From Rhizobium sp. BK316 (GTDB lineage Bacteria > Pseudomonadota > Alphaproteobacteria > Rhizobiales > Rhizobiaceae), in the NCBI RefSeq assembly GCF_014193695.1, contig NZ_JACHZR010000006.1:1-64000 (forward strand): DNA of 64,000 bases, read 5' to 3'. Shown in pieces: positions 33,949-41,703 of the stretch. Under the pieces are notes generated by a model. That model searched no databases. It was given only the letters and a program-made list of their open reading frames with translations, and was not told where the DNA came from. Made by a program: the position numbers and the translations under genes. Numbering within the stretch: the first letter of the stretch is position 1; every line of letters begins with the position of its first letter.

Positions 33949-35505
33949 TCACACTGGATAAAGCGGCTTCTCAACGCCGCGATGTTGCAAATCATCCACC
34001 AAGTCGGCGGCCATTTCGGAACCGTGGACCAAGAACCCGATATCGCGCAGATGCTTCAGCGCCTGGGTGCAGCTATCCACCAAGTCGTCATGCGGCGCCC
34101 TCGGGAATGACGCCATCTCGGTAATCACCATATCCGCCCAATCCCGATCAGGCGCATAGATCATCTCGTCCGCAAACAGATGCTGGATCGCATAGGCTCG
34201 GGCTACCTTGTCGCCACCCTTGGGATCGACGAGCTGCACGCCATACCCTTCAGCGGCATGAAGCCTGCGCAGTTCCTGCGAGACCGATATGCCGGCCGCC
34301 TTGGACTCGATCAGCAATCGATCCACCTTCAACCGCCGGCATGTCGACGCAGCCCGCTCCACCAGATTGTGAAGCGCCAGTCGATCGCGCCAGGCATTCA
34401 TCAGGATCGCCTTGGGCATGTCGTAGCGGTCGTAGTAGACGCCCCAGACCGTCATGGCCGAATAATCGTTCTCTGTCTTTTCGGTGTAGGCCGTGTCTAG
34501 CGAGGCGATGATGTAATCACAGGATGGAAACTTCTTGAACTGCGGGTCATCGGGATCATCAGGATTGCCCCAGAGTTGCCACCAACCCCGCTGGAAAATG
34601 CCGCCGCCGCGTGGCGTAGGTGCCTGCTGATACTGGCCCGCATAACCATATGGCCCGAGCGTCGTCTTGAAGCCCTCGACCGTTCTGCGGGAGAAGCGAT
34701 CAGACCAAGCAAGCTCTCCGTCCTCATCGCGAGGATCAGTCCAGCCGATAGAGGTATGATAGCGTCGGCCGTCCCATTCCATCGGGATCATCAGGTGCTC
34801 ATAGTCGCCCAGTTCGATCAGGGCACCCGATACGTCTTCCTCATGGACACGCTGCATGATGACAGCGATTGCCGACTTCTCTTGATCGTTGAGGCGGTTC
34901 GACATGCCCTCACGGACCCATCGTACAGTTTCCTTGCGAACGTCTTCCGACTCCGCCTGCTTGACGTTGTGCGGGTCATCGAGAATGACACGGTCACCGC
35001 GCTCGCCCGTACCAACACCCCCGACAGACGAAGCGAACTTAAAGCCCGTATGACTGTTGGTAACGCGCTCCTCGCCGATCTTCCTCAGTGTGAACTTGTC
35101 ACCGAATATACCCTGATACCAAGGGCTGATGAGCAGATCGCGGAAGCGCCCATTGTCGCGGTAGGTCAGAGCAGAGGCATAAGAGAACGCCACGTAACGC
35201 AGATGCGGGAACATGGTCCACTCCCATGCGGGCCAGAGCACATCCGCAATGAGAGACTTCATAAATCCCGGCGGGACGTTCACCAGAAGGCGATTGATCT
35301 GCCCGTAGGTGATCGCCTCGAAATGCTCGCAGATAGCCTCCAGCGCCCAGCCTTCGACCAACTGGCGGGAGGGCTCAAGGATATGCCATCCCTCGCGGAC
35401 GAAGCCTAGAAGCGTCTGGCAGCGGGCTCGTATCTCTTCAGCTTCTGCAGCGATCCGATCACGTTCAGACTGAAGCTTACGCCGCTCCTTCTCCTCCCGG
35501 ATCAT
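33949..35505 (-). CDS. Terminase large subunit
   Basis: 518 aa from ATG 35505; ATG 35514 or 35571 and TTG 35580 are also possible. ATPase part: Walker A variant VPPGFMKS (77-84) and Walker B VILDD (173-177). Nuclease part: SLDTAYTEKTENDYSAMTVWG with catalytic Asp, LLIESKAAG and the final HDDLVDS. The enzyme cuts concatemeric DNA and pumps it into the capsid through the portal. It overlaps the small-subunit gene by about 30 bases. Confidence 0.92.
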   Translation of the reverse strand: MIREEKERRKLQSERDRIAAEAEEIRARCQTLLGFVREGWHILEPSRQLVEGWALEAICEHFEAITYGQINRLLVNVPPGFMKSLIADVLWPAWEWTMFPHLRYVAFSYASALTYRDNGRFRDLLISPWYQGIFGDKFTLRKIGEERVTNSHTGFKFASSVGGVGTGERGDRVILDDPHNVKQAESEDVRKETVRWVREGMSNRLNDQEKSAIAVIMQRVHEEDVSGALIELGDYEHLMIPMEWDGRRYHTSIGWTDPRDEDGELAWSDRFSRRTVEGFKTTLGPYGYAGQYQQAPTPRGGGIFQRGWWQLWGNPDDPDDPQFKKFPSCDYIIASLDTAYTEKTENDYSAMTVWGVYYDRYDMPKAILMNAWRDRLALHNLVERAASTCRRLKVDRLLIESKAAGISVSQELRRLHAAEGYGVQLVDPKGGDKVARAYAIQHLFADEMIYAPDRDWADMVITEMASFPRAPHDDLVDSCTQALKHLRDIGFLVHGSEMAADLVDDLQHRGVEKPLYPV

Positions 35506-35848
35506 CCTCAGCATCACGGCCGGCGCTACCGGCAAGGTTACCAAAGATGGTTTCGAGGCGTTCAAGGTCATCCGGCTCAAGATGGGTTAGATCGACTTGG
35601 ATTGGTCCGCCGTTCGGGCCGCTGATGCCCTGCGTCACCTTGCCATCAAGGCGATCCGCAATTTCCTTGATGGCGCTTACTTCGCCCTTCTCAAGAAGCT
35701 GGCGAGCGTTCCATCTGAGTGAGCCTTTTTTGGCCACGCACTTGTCGCCGCGCTCAGCCGAAAGAGCCTCCATGAGAAGCGCTTCCTTGAAGGGTTTTGA
35801 TTTTGGTCGGCCACCGGGATTGCCGCTTTTACCGGCTTCGAAGGTCAT
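35477..35848 (-). CDS. Terminase small subunit (DUF5681-like)
   Basis: 123 aa. The N-terminus GKSGNPGGRPKSKPFKEAL has the GNPGGRPK signature of DUF5681 proteins, which precede large terminase genes. A helical middle follows (KGEVSAIKEIADRLDGKV), and the tail is Asp/Gly-rich. It would recognise the packaging site. First gene of the morphogenesis block, after a 129-base gap. Confidence 0.8.
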   Translation of the reverse strand: MTFEAGKSGNPGGRPKSKPFKEALLMEALSAERGDKCVAKKGSLRWNARQLLEKGEVSAIKEIADRLDGKVTQGISGPNGGPIQVDLTHLEPDDLERLETIFGNLAGSAGRDAEDDPGGEGAA

Positions 35849-35977
35849 GTGTTGTTCTCAACTGATACGGTCGTTGATTTTGTTGCGTTTTCTTATATGA
35901 ATTTCGAGAACTTAGAAAATATTTTCGCGCAGTTCAGTACTGGACCGGTAAAATACGATACATGGCGGATGAATTTT
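35849..35977. other. AT-rich gap upstream of the terminase genes
   Basis: A 129-base, AT-rich stretch without a gene. It is a natural place for a leftward late promoter or a packaging (pac/cos) site. I could not identify a specific motif. Confidence 0.35.
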
Positions 35978-36097
35978 CTAAGCCACATAGATCAGCAGGA
36001 CGATAAGCGCGATCCATAGCCACCCTATCTCGAAGGATAGTTCATCGCCGGCCACGCGAAGTTTGAAGGCGCATATATTGCGGATGTACTGCATCAT
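35978..36097 (-). CDS. Small membrane protein, 39 aa
   Basis: MMQYIRNICAFKLRV, an amphipathic start, is followed by a 20-residue hydrophobic helix (IGWLWIALIVLLIYVA) at the very C-terminus. Its first ATG overlaps the TGA of the upstream gene (ATGA), which supports translation. Function unknown; C-terminal anchor topology. Confidence 0.55.
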   Translation of the reverse strand: MMQYIRNICAFKLRVAGDELSFEIGWLWIALIVLLIYVA

Positions 36098-36378
36098 CGG
36101 CACACCACCACAAACCCGCTCGCCTTCACATTCCCATCCTTGCCCCGTATAGCCCACAGGACGCGCTTTGGAGTCATGCCTAGTGTCTGACAGCGGACAG
36201 CACCAGAAACCTCGTGTACGACGCTCTGTGTGGCAAATAGAGGCATATCCGGTTTAGGGGTGTACTGTTTTGCTTCTGCGGCGGCTACAAGGAGTGCCAT
36301 GGTGAACCCAGCAATGGCTGCGAGGACAGCAATAGCAATGAGAACGTCTTTAATGGACCGTTCGGATTGCGGGCTCAC
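36094..36378 (-). CDS. Small membrane-anchored protein, 94 aa
   Basis: Starts at GTG 36378 in a GTGA overlap with the upstream stop. One N-terminal transmembrane helix (DVLIAIAVLAAIAGFTMALL) is followed by a short periplasmic-type domain with two Cys (VRCQTLGMTPKRVLWAI and FVVVCR) that could form a disulfide. No family recognised. Confidence 0.58.
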   Translation of the reverse strand: MSPQSERSIKDVLIAIAVLAAIAGFTMALLVAAAEAKQYTPKPDMPLFATQSVVHEVSGAVRCQTLGMTPKRVLWAIRGKDGNVKASGFVVVCR

Positions 36379-36623
36379 GCTGGAACACCCAACGATGGAC
36401 GCGCCTGATGATACTCGCATTCGAAGCGCATTGTCTTGAGAGCGGCGAGTTCCTTTGCGGTCACATTACGGTTCTCCGCCTTGGAGAAACCCGTATCGAT
36501 GACCTCTTGCGTCTTGGCCCGAAATACGTCTCTGCGGCTTTCGCACTCTTTCATGTCATAGGGCAGCGGGCCGGCTACACCGCCGATCGCTACGCCCATG
36601 TAGATGACAAGGAAGAGATTCAT
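36375..36623 (-). CDS. Small protein with N-terminal signal/anchor, 82 aa
   Basis: ATG 36623 (MNLFLVIYMGVAIGGVAG) gives an N-terminal hydrophobic segment; the mature part is helical and charged with a YDMKECESRRDVFR element and a second Cys near the end. Coupled to both neighbours by 4-base overlaps. A conserved pattern (PYDMKECE) suggests a real family, but I cannot name it. Confidence 0.58.
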   Translation of the reverse strand: MNLFLVIYMGVAIGGVAGPLPYDMKECESRRDVFRAKTQEVIDTGFSKAENRNVTAKELAALKTMRFECEYHQARPSLGVPA

Positions 36624-36718
36624 GCCGCCTCGCACTTGAATTGCTGCATGCGCTTGATGTCGGAATGCTTGGCGCGATGGCCGATACAAGAGCCCTGACG
36701 CTTCCACGGCTTGCACAT
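36620..36718 (-). CDS. Small Cys/Lys-rich protein, start unclear
   Basis: The visible frame reads KRKRPKSTRSGCLMCKPWKR and ends CEAA with its TGA overlapping the next ATG (ATGA). The only standard start is the internal ATG 36718 (32 aa), but the basic, conserved-looking segment upstream in the same frame has no ATG, GTG or TTG after the preceding stop at 36772. Similar short proteins with a GC(L/W)xCKP core occur in rhizobial phages. The N-terminus is therefore either lost, started at an unusual codon, or reached by a frameshift. Confidence 0.45.
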   Translation of the reverse strand: MCKPWKRQGSCIGHRAKHSDIKRMQQFKCEAA

Positions 36719-36769
36719 GAGGCAGCCGGAGCGGGTTGACTTGGGGCGCTTGCGCTTGATGGTGGGCCA

Positions 36770-36958
36770 TCAGTTCAGCCACCTGTGCGTCAGTTCATGT
36801 TCGGTGATGTAGAACCAGATGACGCTTCTGTTTTCCGAGAACAGTTCAAGCTCTCCGTCGCTGTCGAAAAGAGCCCAGCCGGGGAGCCCTTCTTCCGTCG
36901 TGGCGCGGCGAATGTATCTGCAGCGATCCAATGACGAGAAGTCGCTTTCACTGCTCAT
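36770..36958 (-). CDS. Small hypothetical protein, 62 aa
   Basis: Contains YIRRATTEEGLPGWALFDSDGELELF, a beta-rich segment, and WFYITEHELTHRWLN at the end. No family known. It is the first gene downstream of the structured gap at 36960-37580. Confidence 0.55.
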   Translation of the reverse strand: MSSESDFSSLDRCRYIRRATTEEGLPGWALFDSDGELELFSENRSVIWFYITEHELTHRWLN

Positions 36959-36959
36959 C

Positions 36960-37580
36960 TCGCTCTCCTGAATGATCCACGCCTACCAAATCTCGCCCAG
37001 GTGGCGAGCGCTGATTTTATTGATCTTTCAGCCAATTTAACGGGATTTCCCCGTGATTTACGCCCAGGTTGGCGAGCGCCTACCGGATGGGTGTGGGTGT
37101 GGTCGGGAAGGCAATCCTGCATATTCGCCTACGGGACGGATGCCCTCTTTGGTGCGATTTCTGCCTAGTTCAAGCTACACGCTTGTTTCGGCTATCTGCC
37201 GCTTCGGCTACTTGCGATCCATTCGCCTTCCCGATCTGGACGCCGAGGAGGCCGAAGCCTCACACGCAAACGCGCTCCCGAACGATATGCTGGATCTTCA
37301 ACGGGGCGCAGGCCCTCAGATCCGTAACTTTCCTGCGCTGCATGTCCGCCTACCGGATGGGCGAGAGAGTTCTCCCGAACGATTCATGCCCTAGTCGGAC
37401 CCTTGCGGGCGAGGACCTCACGAGGCCTTTGCATCCACCATTAACCGACTGTCGGAAACGACATGGACTTCCACCATGCTCGGAGTATTGCCGGCCGGGC
37501 TAGGCTCCGTTTCCGATCTCTGTGCCTTGCGGCGAATTGGCTTTGGAAGGCTGGAACCCGTTTATTAGACGGGGGCGGAC
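36960..37580 (-). ncRNA. Candidate large structured RNA
   Basis: About 620 bases with no credible gene but dense local pairing. Clear hairpins, read on the minus strand: CCCGT/ACGGG at 37557-37573; CATGG/CCATG at 37462-37478; CCCGCAAGGG near 37400 with a GCAA loop; a two-tier stem GGATCT/AGATCC around GGGC/GCCC at 37292-37323; GAGGC-UUCG-GCCUC at 37248-37261; CAAGC/GCTTG at 37171-37185; ACGGG/CCCGT at 37040-37054; CTCGCC/GGCGAG at 36992-37008. UUCG and GCAA loops on the minus strand favour that orientation, which is also that of the flanking genes. A GAAA-capped stem at 37450-37463 favours plus. Internal repeats are listed separately. Boundaries are approximate. Confidence 0.4.
36980..37383. 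repeat. Dispersed short direct repeats inside the structured gap
   Basis: CGCCTAC occurs at 36980, 37077, 37126 and 37347; the second and fourth copies share CGCCTACCGGATGGG. CGCCCAGGT(T)GGCGAGCGC occurs at 36994-37011 and 37061-37079. CTCCCGAACGAT occurs at 37275-37286 and 37372-37383. The repeats recur within and next to the hairpins, as in large RNAs with repeated structural modules. Confidence 0.6.
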
Positions 37581-37610
37581 TTTTCGCTTTATACCAGCGC
37601 TTCCAAATTC

Positions 37611-38243
37611 TTACGCAGCCTGCCGCTTCTTGCGCTGTTCGTAGCGCTGGCGACGGCGTTCGTTTTGCGCCTCGGCCCACGAGAACTCTTCAAGCTCACG
37701 GTCGAAATCGCTTGCCATTGGCCTTGCATCAGGAGCGCGCCATACTGCGATGTTGGTGTCTTTATGCCCGATTTCCGGGTCATCTGTAAAGCCATCGTCT
37801 GGCGCATTATCGTTATGCTGCAATGGCTTGCGCCGAAAAGCTGCAACAATGCATTCAATTGCGGCCCGACGACGCCAATCTCCGAGCTGTCGGCTAATCC
37901 CCTCGACCTGCTTACACCACTTGGCGAACGGTTGCCTACCGGCTTCAGAAGCTGCCCACGCCCATAGCGCCCGACGTTTCCTTTCATCGGGGATAAGGGC
38001 AATCACCTCCATAGCAGCTTCCCACAGCCCCACGTCATTTGTGGTAGCGCGTAGCTTCTTCGGGTCGAGCCACGCCCAGTTGGCAGCGTGAAGGTCTTCT
38101 TCGTGCCAATGGTTCATGTCTGCAAACGAATGTATGTACCCGTGATTCATAGCTTTGAGCTGAATAGGCCGCGCCGTGTCCGGTAGCTTGCGATCGACTT
38201 CTGCAGCCTTGACGAAAAGCTCGATTATCTGTCCCTCATTCAT
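37611..38243 (-). CDS. Hypothetical phage protein with possible HTH, 210 aa
   Basis: Residues about 65-130 (VIALIPDERKRRALWAWAAS, GRQPFAKWCKQVEGISRQLG, WRRRAAIECIVAAF) read like a compact helical domain with a helix-turn-helix; I associate the pattern with DUF6362-type phage proteins. The C-terminus is a basic coiled helix. It is the last gene before the structured gap. A regulatory role is inferred. Confidence 0.55.
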   Translation of the reverse strand: MNEGQIIELFVKAAEVDRKLPDTARPIQLKAMNHGYIHSFADMNHWHEEDLHAANWAWLDPKKLRATTNDVGLWEAAMEVIALIPDERKRRALWAWAASEAGRQPFAKWCKQVEGISRQLGDWRRRAAIECIVAAFRRKPLQHNDNAPDDGFTDDPEIGHKDTNIAVWRAPDARPMASDFDRELEEFSWAEAQNERRRQRYEQRKKRQAA

Positions 38244-38719
38244 GCCGCACCTCTTCGCCTATCGTCTAAAAGATCGGGTTGTTTGGCTAAGCCGCCGAAC
38301 TGGCGCTTCAGTCTCTCGTATATCATGCCAGATAATGCGTATCGCTTGGGAATGATACCATCGAGGTCTAAGCACCAATGTTCAAGCCATCCGAGCGGAA
38401 GCGCATCCCAGAACTTGAACCATGATTCAACGTTGTTCTCTATCAGGTCTGGGAAGTTCTCGTTCGTTGCCCGGATCATATCACTAACGGCCCAAAGCGT
38501 AGTCTCTGTCAGCGCGCTCTTGTTGTTGGCCGTCTCTGCCAATGTCATCACAAGAAAGCGGCCATGATCCTCTCCGTAGCGCCTGCATATCCGCTGCAAT
38601 GTCACGACAGCCCGCGTCTCTCCAACAGCCGGCATGACATTCGCCGGGACTATGGTTATCCCAAAGTCGGAGAATATCTGTTCAGCGCAGAGAGCAGAGA
38701 CGCGGGGGGATACCGTCAT
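38240..38719 (-). CDS. Conserved-looking hypothetical protein, 159 aa
   Basis: All-helical: LQRICRRYGEDHGRFLVMTL, LTETTLWAVSDMIRA, and WLEHWCLDLDGIIPKRYALS. It is coupled to both neighbours by 4-base overlaps. No family name comes to mind; it belongs to the early DNA-metabolism group by position. Confidence 0.55.
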   Translation of the reverse strand: MTVSPRVSALCAEQIFSDFGITIVPANVMPAVGETRAVVTLQRICRRYGEDHGRFLVMTLAETANNKSALTETTLWAVSDMIRATNENFPDLIENNVESWFKFWDALPLGWLEHWCLDLDGIIPKRYALSGMIYERLKRQFGGLAKQPDLLDDRRRGAA

Positions 38720-38955
38720 ATGCCTGCCGCTTTCTCGATTGCTTCACGCTTCATTGCATTCCAAAGGCGAATAGCTTTCGTGCGGTTGAGATCGTTAGGG
38801 TCAGCCTTGAAGGCCCCGATTGCTTTCCGATAGACCTTGCGGCGCTCCATTCGGATCGATGTCCAATGCGAGCGGCATATCCATTCGACAGCGCGCTCAT
38901 CACCCTTCCAAGTGCGTCCGCAGAAGGGCACGCAGCAGGAAAGACGGTCGCTCAT
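38716..38955 (-). CDS. Small zinc-binding-like protein, 79 aa
   Basis: ATG 38955 overlaps the upstream stop. CCVPFCGRTWKGDE...WICRSHW gives a possible CxxxC...CxxH zinc site, followed by a basic helix. It resembles small phage recombination or nuclease cofactors (NinF/NinZ-like in style), but I cannot assign one. Confidence 0.55.
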   Translation of the reverse strand: MSDRLSCCVPFCGRTWKGDERAVEWICRSHWTSIRMERRKVYRKAIGAFKADPNDLNRTKAIRLWNAMKREAIEKAAGI

Positions 38956-39662
38956 GCCTTCACCTTCCTTTCCCATCCATTGCGGTCTGCAAGACGCACA
39001 ATGGTCTTGCCCCGGCTTTGCAGCGCCTTCTTCGTCAAATCCGCTCGCCTATAGGGCCATTCCATGTAACGGGCGATCCTTTGGATGCTGTTCCTGCTTA
39101 TCTTGAAGGTTTCGTTGAAATCGCAATACGGCATACCGTCATAATAGGCTTTCTCAACAGCCCAAAGAAACGTTTCCCCGCTTGGAAGAACGAGCCGCAT
39201 TGACGCCTCTTGTTCAGTCGGTTTCGGCTCCTTGAGCATGAGATAAACGCAACTGTGATCCCGCATGAACATCCTGCCTATCTGGGTGGTGCCCAATCCC
39301 CATTTGGTGTGCAATTCCCAAGCGAGAACACGCCGCGCCATCCGATGCGGAATATATTGGAATTCGCCTATTATCTCATTGACGGTAAACCCCAGTTCCC
39401 ACGCCCTGCGCTCAAGGTATTGCCGTGGGTTCTTGGCATATTTCGATGACCTGCGGTAATCATCCACATGGGCATCAAACCAGATATGCTCTCTTTGCCA
39501 CGCAGCGTTCGCTACAGCGCGTTCAATGGGTTTTGCAATGGTAGACACCGGACGCGGCTTAACGCTCGTCTGTAGCCCCATCAGCTTCTTTCTGCGCTCT
39601 GCCTGCATTCTGCAGTAGGCGTCTGCGTCGAAGGGCTTCTTTGGTTGGACGTGGACGTTCAT
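38952..39662 (-). CDS. DnaA domain IV-like DNA-binding protein
   Basis: 236 aa. Residues about 108-142 (RRVLAWELHTKWGLGTTQIG then RMFMRDHSCVYLML) match the helix-turn-helix and signature loop of DnaA domain IV, where DHTTV binds DnaA boxes; here the loop is RDHSCV. The ATPase domain of DnaA is absent. The C-terminus adds a second helical segment. With the phage DnaB helicase upstream in the same operon, a role in origin recognition is plausible (inference). Confidence 0.65.
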   Translation of the reverse strand: MNVHVQPKKPFDADAYCRMQAERRKKLMGLQTSVKPRPVSTIAKPIERAVANAAWQREHIWFDAHVDDYRRSSKYAKNPRQYLERRAWELGFTVNEIIGEFQYIPHRMARRVLAWELHTKWGLGTTQIGRMFMRDHSCVYLMLKEPKPTEQEASMRLVLPSGETFLWAVEKAYYDGMPYCDFNETFKISRNSIQRIARYMEWPYRRADLTKKALQSRGKTIVRLADRNGWERKVKA

Positions 39663-40090
39663 TGGCCTATCGCCTTCAACAGATCGCGCAAGGAGCGCTT
39701 GTGATAGAGCATGTTGATCTCCTCTTGGATCAAGGTCATGCGCTCGCTGTAGATTGCCAGCTTGCGATGGGCCGCTACCGAATGAAGCGCCATGACGTTC
39801 TGAGATACGATCGGATCAAGCCGGTGAAGTTTTTGCTGCCGCTTTTCTTCGATCTCGTCGTCTGAGAGTTGGCCGCTGATAAGGCGCTTGAGACGGGCGA
39901 TCTCGTCTAGCCGCCAGTCTCCGCTGCCTTTAATGCAGCTAGCGTCGGATACCGGAGTGCCCCATGGCTGAACCGCCATAAGCCCACCGACATTCATACC
40001 GGAAGGAAGAGACTTGACGGCTGTCTTCGCCGCTTGTGGACCGGCTATAGCCGCGCCGCCGATGAAGCCGAGGAAACCGCGTCGTTTCAT
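39659..40090 (-). CDS. Protein with a Tat-like signal, 143 aa
   Basis: The N-terminus MKRRGFLGFIGGAAIAGP has a twin-arginine-like pattern RRGFLG and a weakly hydrophobic Gly/Ala h-region. The rest is a charged helical domain (LDEIARLKRLISGQL, ERMTLIQEEINMLYHKRSL). An exported phage early protein could act at the envelope, but no enzyme motif is visible. Coupled to its neighbours. Confidence 0.55.
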   Translation of the reverse strand: MKRRGFLGFIGGAAIAGPQAAKTAVKSLPSGMNVGGLMAVQPWGTPVSDASCIKGSGDWRLDEIARLKRLISGQLSDDEIEEKRQQKLHRLDPIVSQNVMALHSVAAHRKLAIYSERMTLIQEEINMLYHKRSLRDLLKAIGQ

Positions 40091-40407
40091 TCCGCTGCCT
40101 CCTGCATGTCTTCCTCAAGCATGCGCTGCCAGCGTCGGAAACCATTCAGCTTCCGGTCGGCTCGATCGCCGTCGTATTCATCGTTGACCAGCTCGCGCAG
40201 CCACTGCACTGCTGCATCAAGGTCGGCGATCTCTTCGAACAGCGCTTGGCGGTTCGGCTTGCCGGTGACTGGCTCGCTTTGGTCGAGGCCCTGAATGAGA
40301 CAACGGGCAAGGATGCCGGCAAGCTCGGTTGCTTCTTCGCATGCCTTACCGAGCGCCTGGTGGATGAGCACGTCCGGCTCTGGTTTCCAAAGGGTGATGC
40401 CGCTCAT
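40087..40407 (-). CDS. MazG-like NTP pyrophosphohydrolase
   Basis: 106 aa all-alpha protein with ACEEATELAGILARC (the EExxE-type metal motif) and FEEIADLDAAVQWL (the second metal motif, ExxD). These are the features of the MazG/dUTPase-2 superfamily, which hydrolyses nucleoside triphosphates and may deplete host alarmone or unusual nucleotides. A second MazG-like gene is at 54065-54430. Confidence 0.68.
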   Translation of the reverse strand: MSGITLWKPEPDVLIHQALGKACEEATELAGILARCLIQGLDQSEPVTGKPNRQALFEEIADLDAAVQWLRELVNDEYDGDRADRKLNGFRRWQRMLEEDMQEAAE

Positions 40408-40664
40408 GCCTTCTCCTTTCGCTGTCTGAAAACCGACCCCGCTTCTTTTCTCGCGGCTCCGATAACCTCTCCGTCGCGGACCATTTCGCTATTGAGATAA
40501 ACCAGTAACGCATCCGCTGCGGCTGCTCTTGCCTTCTCTTCCGTTGGATAGATGACGGGTTTGCCGTGAGATTTGATGATCTCGTTGGTGGCTTTGTGCA
40601 CCCGTCTGAACCAAGCCAGATAGCCATTGCGGACGGGTTGAGTGCCGATGGCGAAGTGGTTCAT
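40404..40664 (-). CDS. Hypothetical protein, 86 aa
   Basis: A small alpha/beta protein: YLAWFRRVHKATNEIIKSHG, PVIYPTEEKARAAAADALL and a basic end. It resembles small phage proteins with a KVIYPTEEEA-type segment; no function known. ATGA overlaps on both sides. Confidence 0.55.
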   Translation of the reverse strand: MNHFAIGTQPVRNGYLAWFRRVHKATNEIIKSHGKPVIYPTEEKARAAAADALLVYLNSEMVRDGEVIGAARKEAGSVFRQRKEKA

Positions 40665-41326
40665 CTCTCGGAACTGCCCCTGCGTCGAAGCTCACTGACT
40701 TTCTGATCGACACGTGCGAGATTCATAAGAACAGGCTTCAGTTCGTCAGGGGCGGCGTCGTAAGCCATGACACGGGTCGCACGCCCACCATTGAGCCTGG
40801 GAAGAACGCCGCGAGGAATCAGTATCCAATTCGCAGGATCTGTGTTCTGCCTGTTGCCGTCAGCTGCCTTCAAGCACATGCCATCCGGCACCGCGCCGTT
40901 GGCTTTCTCCCAAAGGTAAAGGTGCTTCAGCACATACCGGCGTTCATATCCAGTGTGAAGGTTTTCCTCATCGACGCTGATTTCTATGTAGCCGTCCTTT
41001 GAAAGGCGCTCATGTCCGAGGAACTTGGTGTTATGCGGAAGTTGGCCGCGTTTGAATTGCGTCTTGCGAGCGTTCGGGGGGCGCCCACCCTTACCTTCTG
41101 GGCATGGAACCCCCTTGTTGTGTGGCTCCTGTCCTTTGGAAAAATAACCCGTGCGGCCTGTCTTCCACCCCTTACGCTTGCGTAGCGCGTGAAGGTTCGC
41201 GGCTGATACATCCGAACGCCCAAAGGCATCTGAAAACGCGCGGTGATAGTCAGCAATGGGGAGAAGACGGTTATCCTCAAGCCATGCCATCTCGGCGGCG
41301 CTATACGGGATCGAACGACCTTTCAC
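40661..41326 (-). CDS. HNH endonuclease (homing type)
   Basis: 221 aa. The N-terminal helical domain is followed by GYFSKGQEPHNKGVPCPEGK and an HNH-like core: YVLKHLYLWEKANGAVPDG then LKAADGNRQNTDPANWILI. Canonical members read VHHLVWEEHNGPIPKG...DGNPxNxxPENLELI; here the first His of the HH pair is Lys, so activity is uncertain. Unlike the HNH gene at 11.4 kb, it is woven into the operon by 4-base overlaps at both ends. Confidence 0.75.
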   Translation of the reverse strand: MKGRSIPYSAAEMAWLEDNRLLPIADYHRAFSDAFGRSDVSAANLHALRKRKGWKTGRTGYFSKGQEPHNKGVPCPEGKGGRPPNARKTQFKRGQLPHNTKFLGHERLSKDGYIEISVDEENLHTGYERRYVLKHLYLWEKANGAVPDGMCLKAADGNRQNTDPANWILIPRGVLPRLNGGRATRVMAYDAAPDELKPVLMNLARVDQKVSELRRRGSSER

Positions 41327-41601
41327 TTCTCGCTCCCGTCAGCGATAGCCTTACCTTCGATAGTGTCAGGCTGGCGGAAGATCGTCGGTAGCATTGGCTT
41401 GAAGCGGTCGCCGTGATTGGCAACGAGAGTTGCCGCCTTCAAGGATAGATCCGAATTGCGGATGATCTGCTCGCTGACACCAACAATAGCATCGGCGCGC
41501 TTCACTTCGTTTTCTATCTGCTCTGTTGTCAGGTTCTCATCACACAGCCGTTCAAGCTGCGAAAAAAGATGATTGTTAAGATCAATAAGGCGGTTCTTCA
41601 T
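41323..41601 (-). CDS. Phage protein of unknown function, 92 aa
   Basis: ATG 41601 has GAGGAG 9 bases upstream. MKNRLIDLNNHLFSQLERL followed by LTTEQIENEVKRADAIVGVS matches a small helical protein found in many temperate phages next to HNH or replication genes. The biochemical role is unknown. Confidence 0.62.
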   Translation of the reverse strand: MKNRLIDLNNHLFSQLERLCDENLTTEQIENEVKRADAIVGVSEQIIRNSDLSLKAATLVANHGDRFKPMLPTIFRQPDTIEGKAIADGSEK

Positions 41602-41703
41602 GCTCATCTCCTCGATGAAAACTGTTTCGCTAACTTCGCCATCACACTCCAAGACTCCCCTGCCCCGAAGCGCCCAAGTCTTCGAACTGTGTCCGCGCTC
41701 CGT

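Noticed and set aside
37053..37503. Plus-strand ORFs of 113 and 144 aa in the structured gap
   Set aside because: They overlap in different frames, start at weak sites, resemble no family and are best explained as chance frames in a GC-rich structured region.
37441..37680. 79-aa minus-strand ORF overlapping the end of the 37611-38243 gene
   Set aside because: Overlaps a better gene out of frame, is Arg/Ser-rich like a shadow and runs through hairpins.
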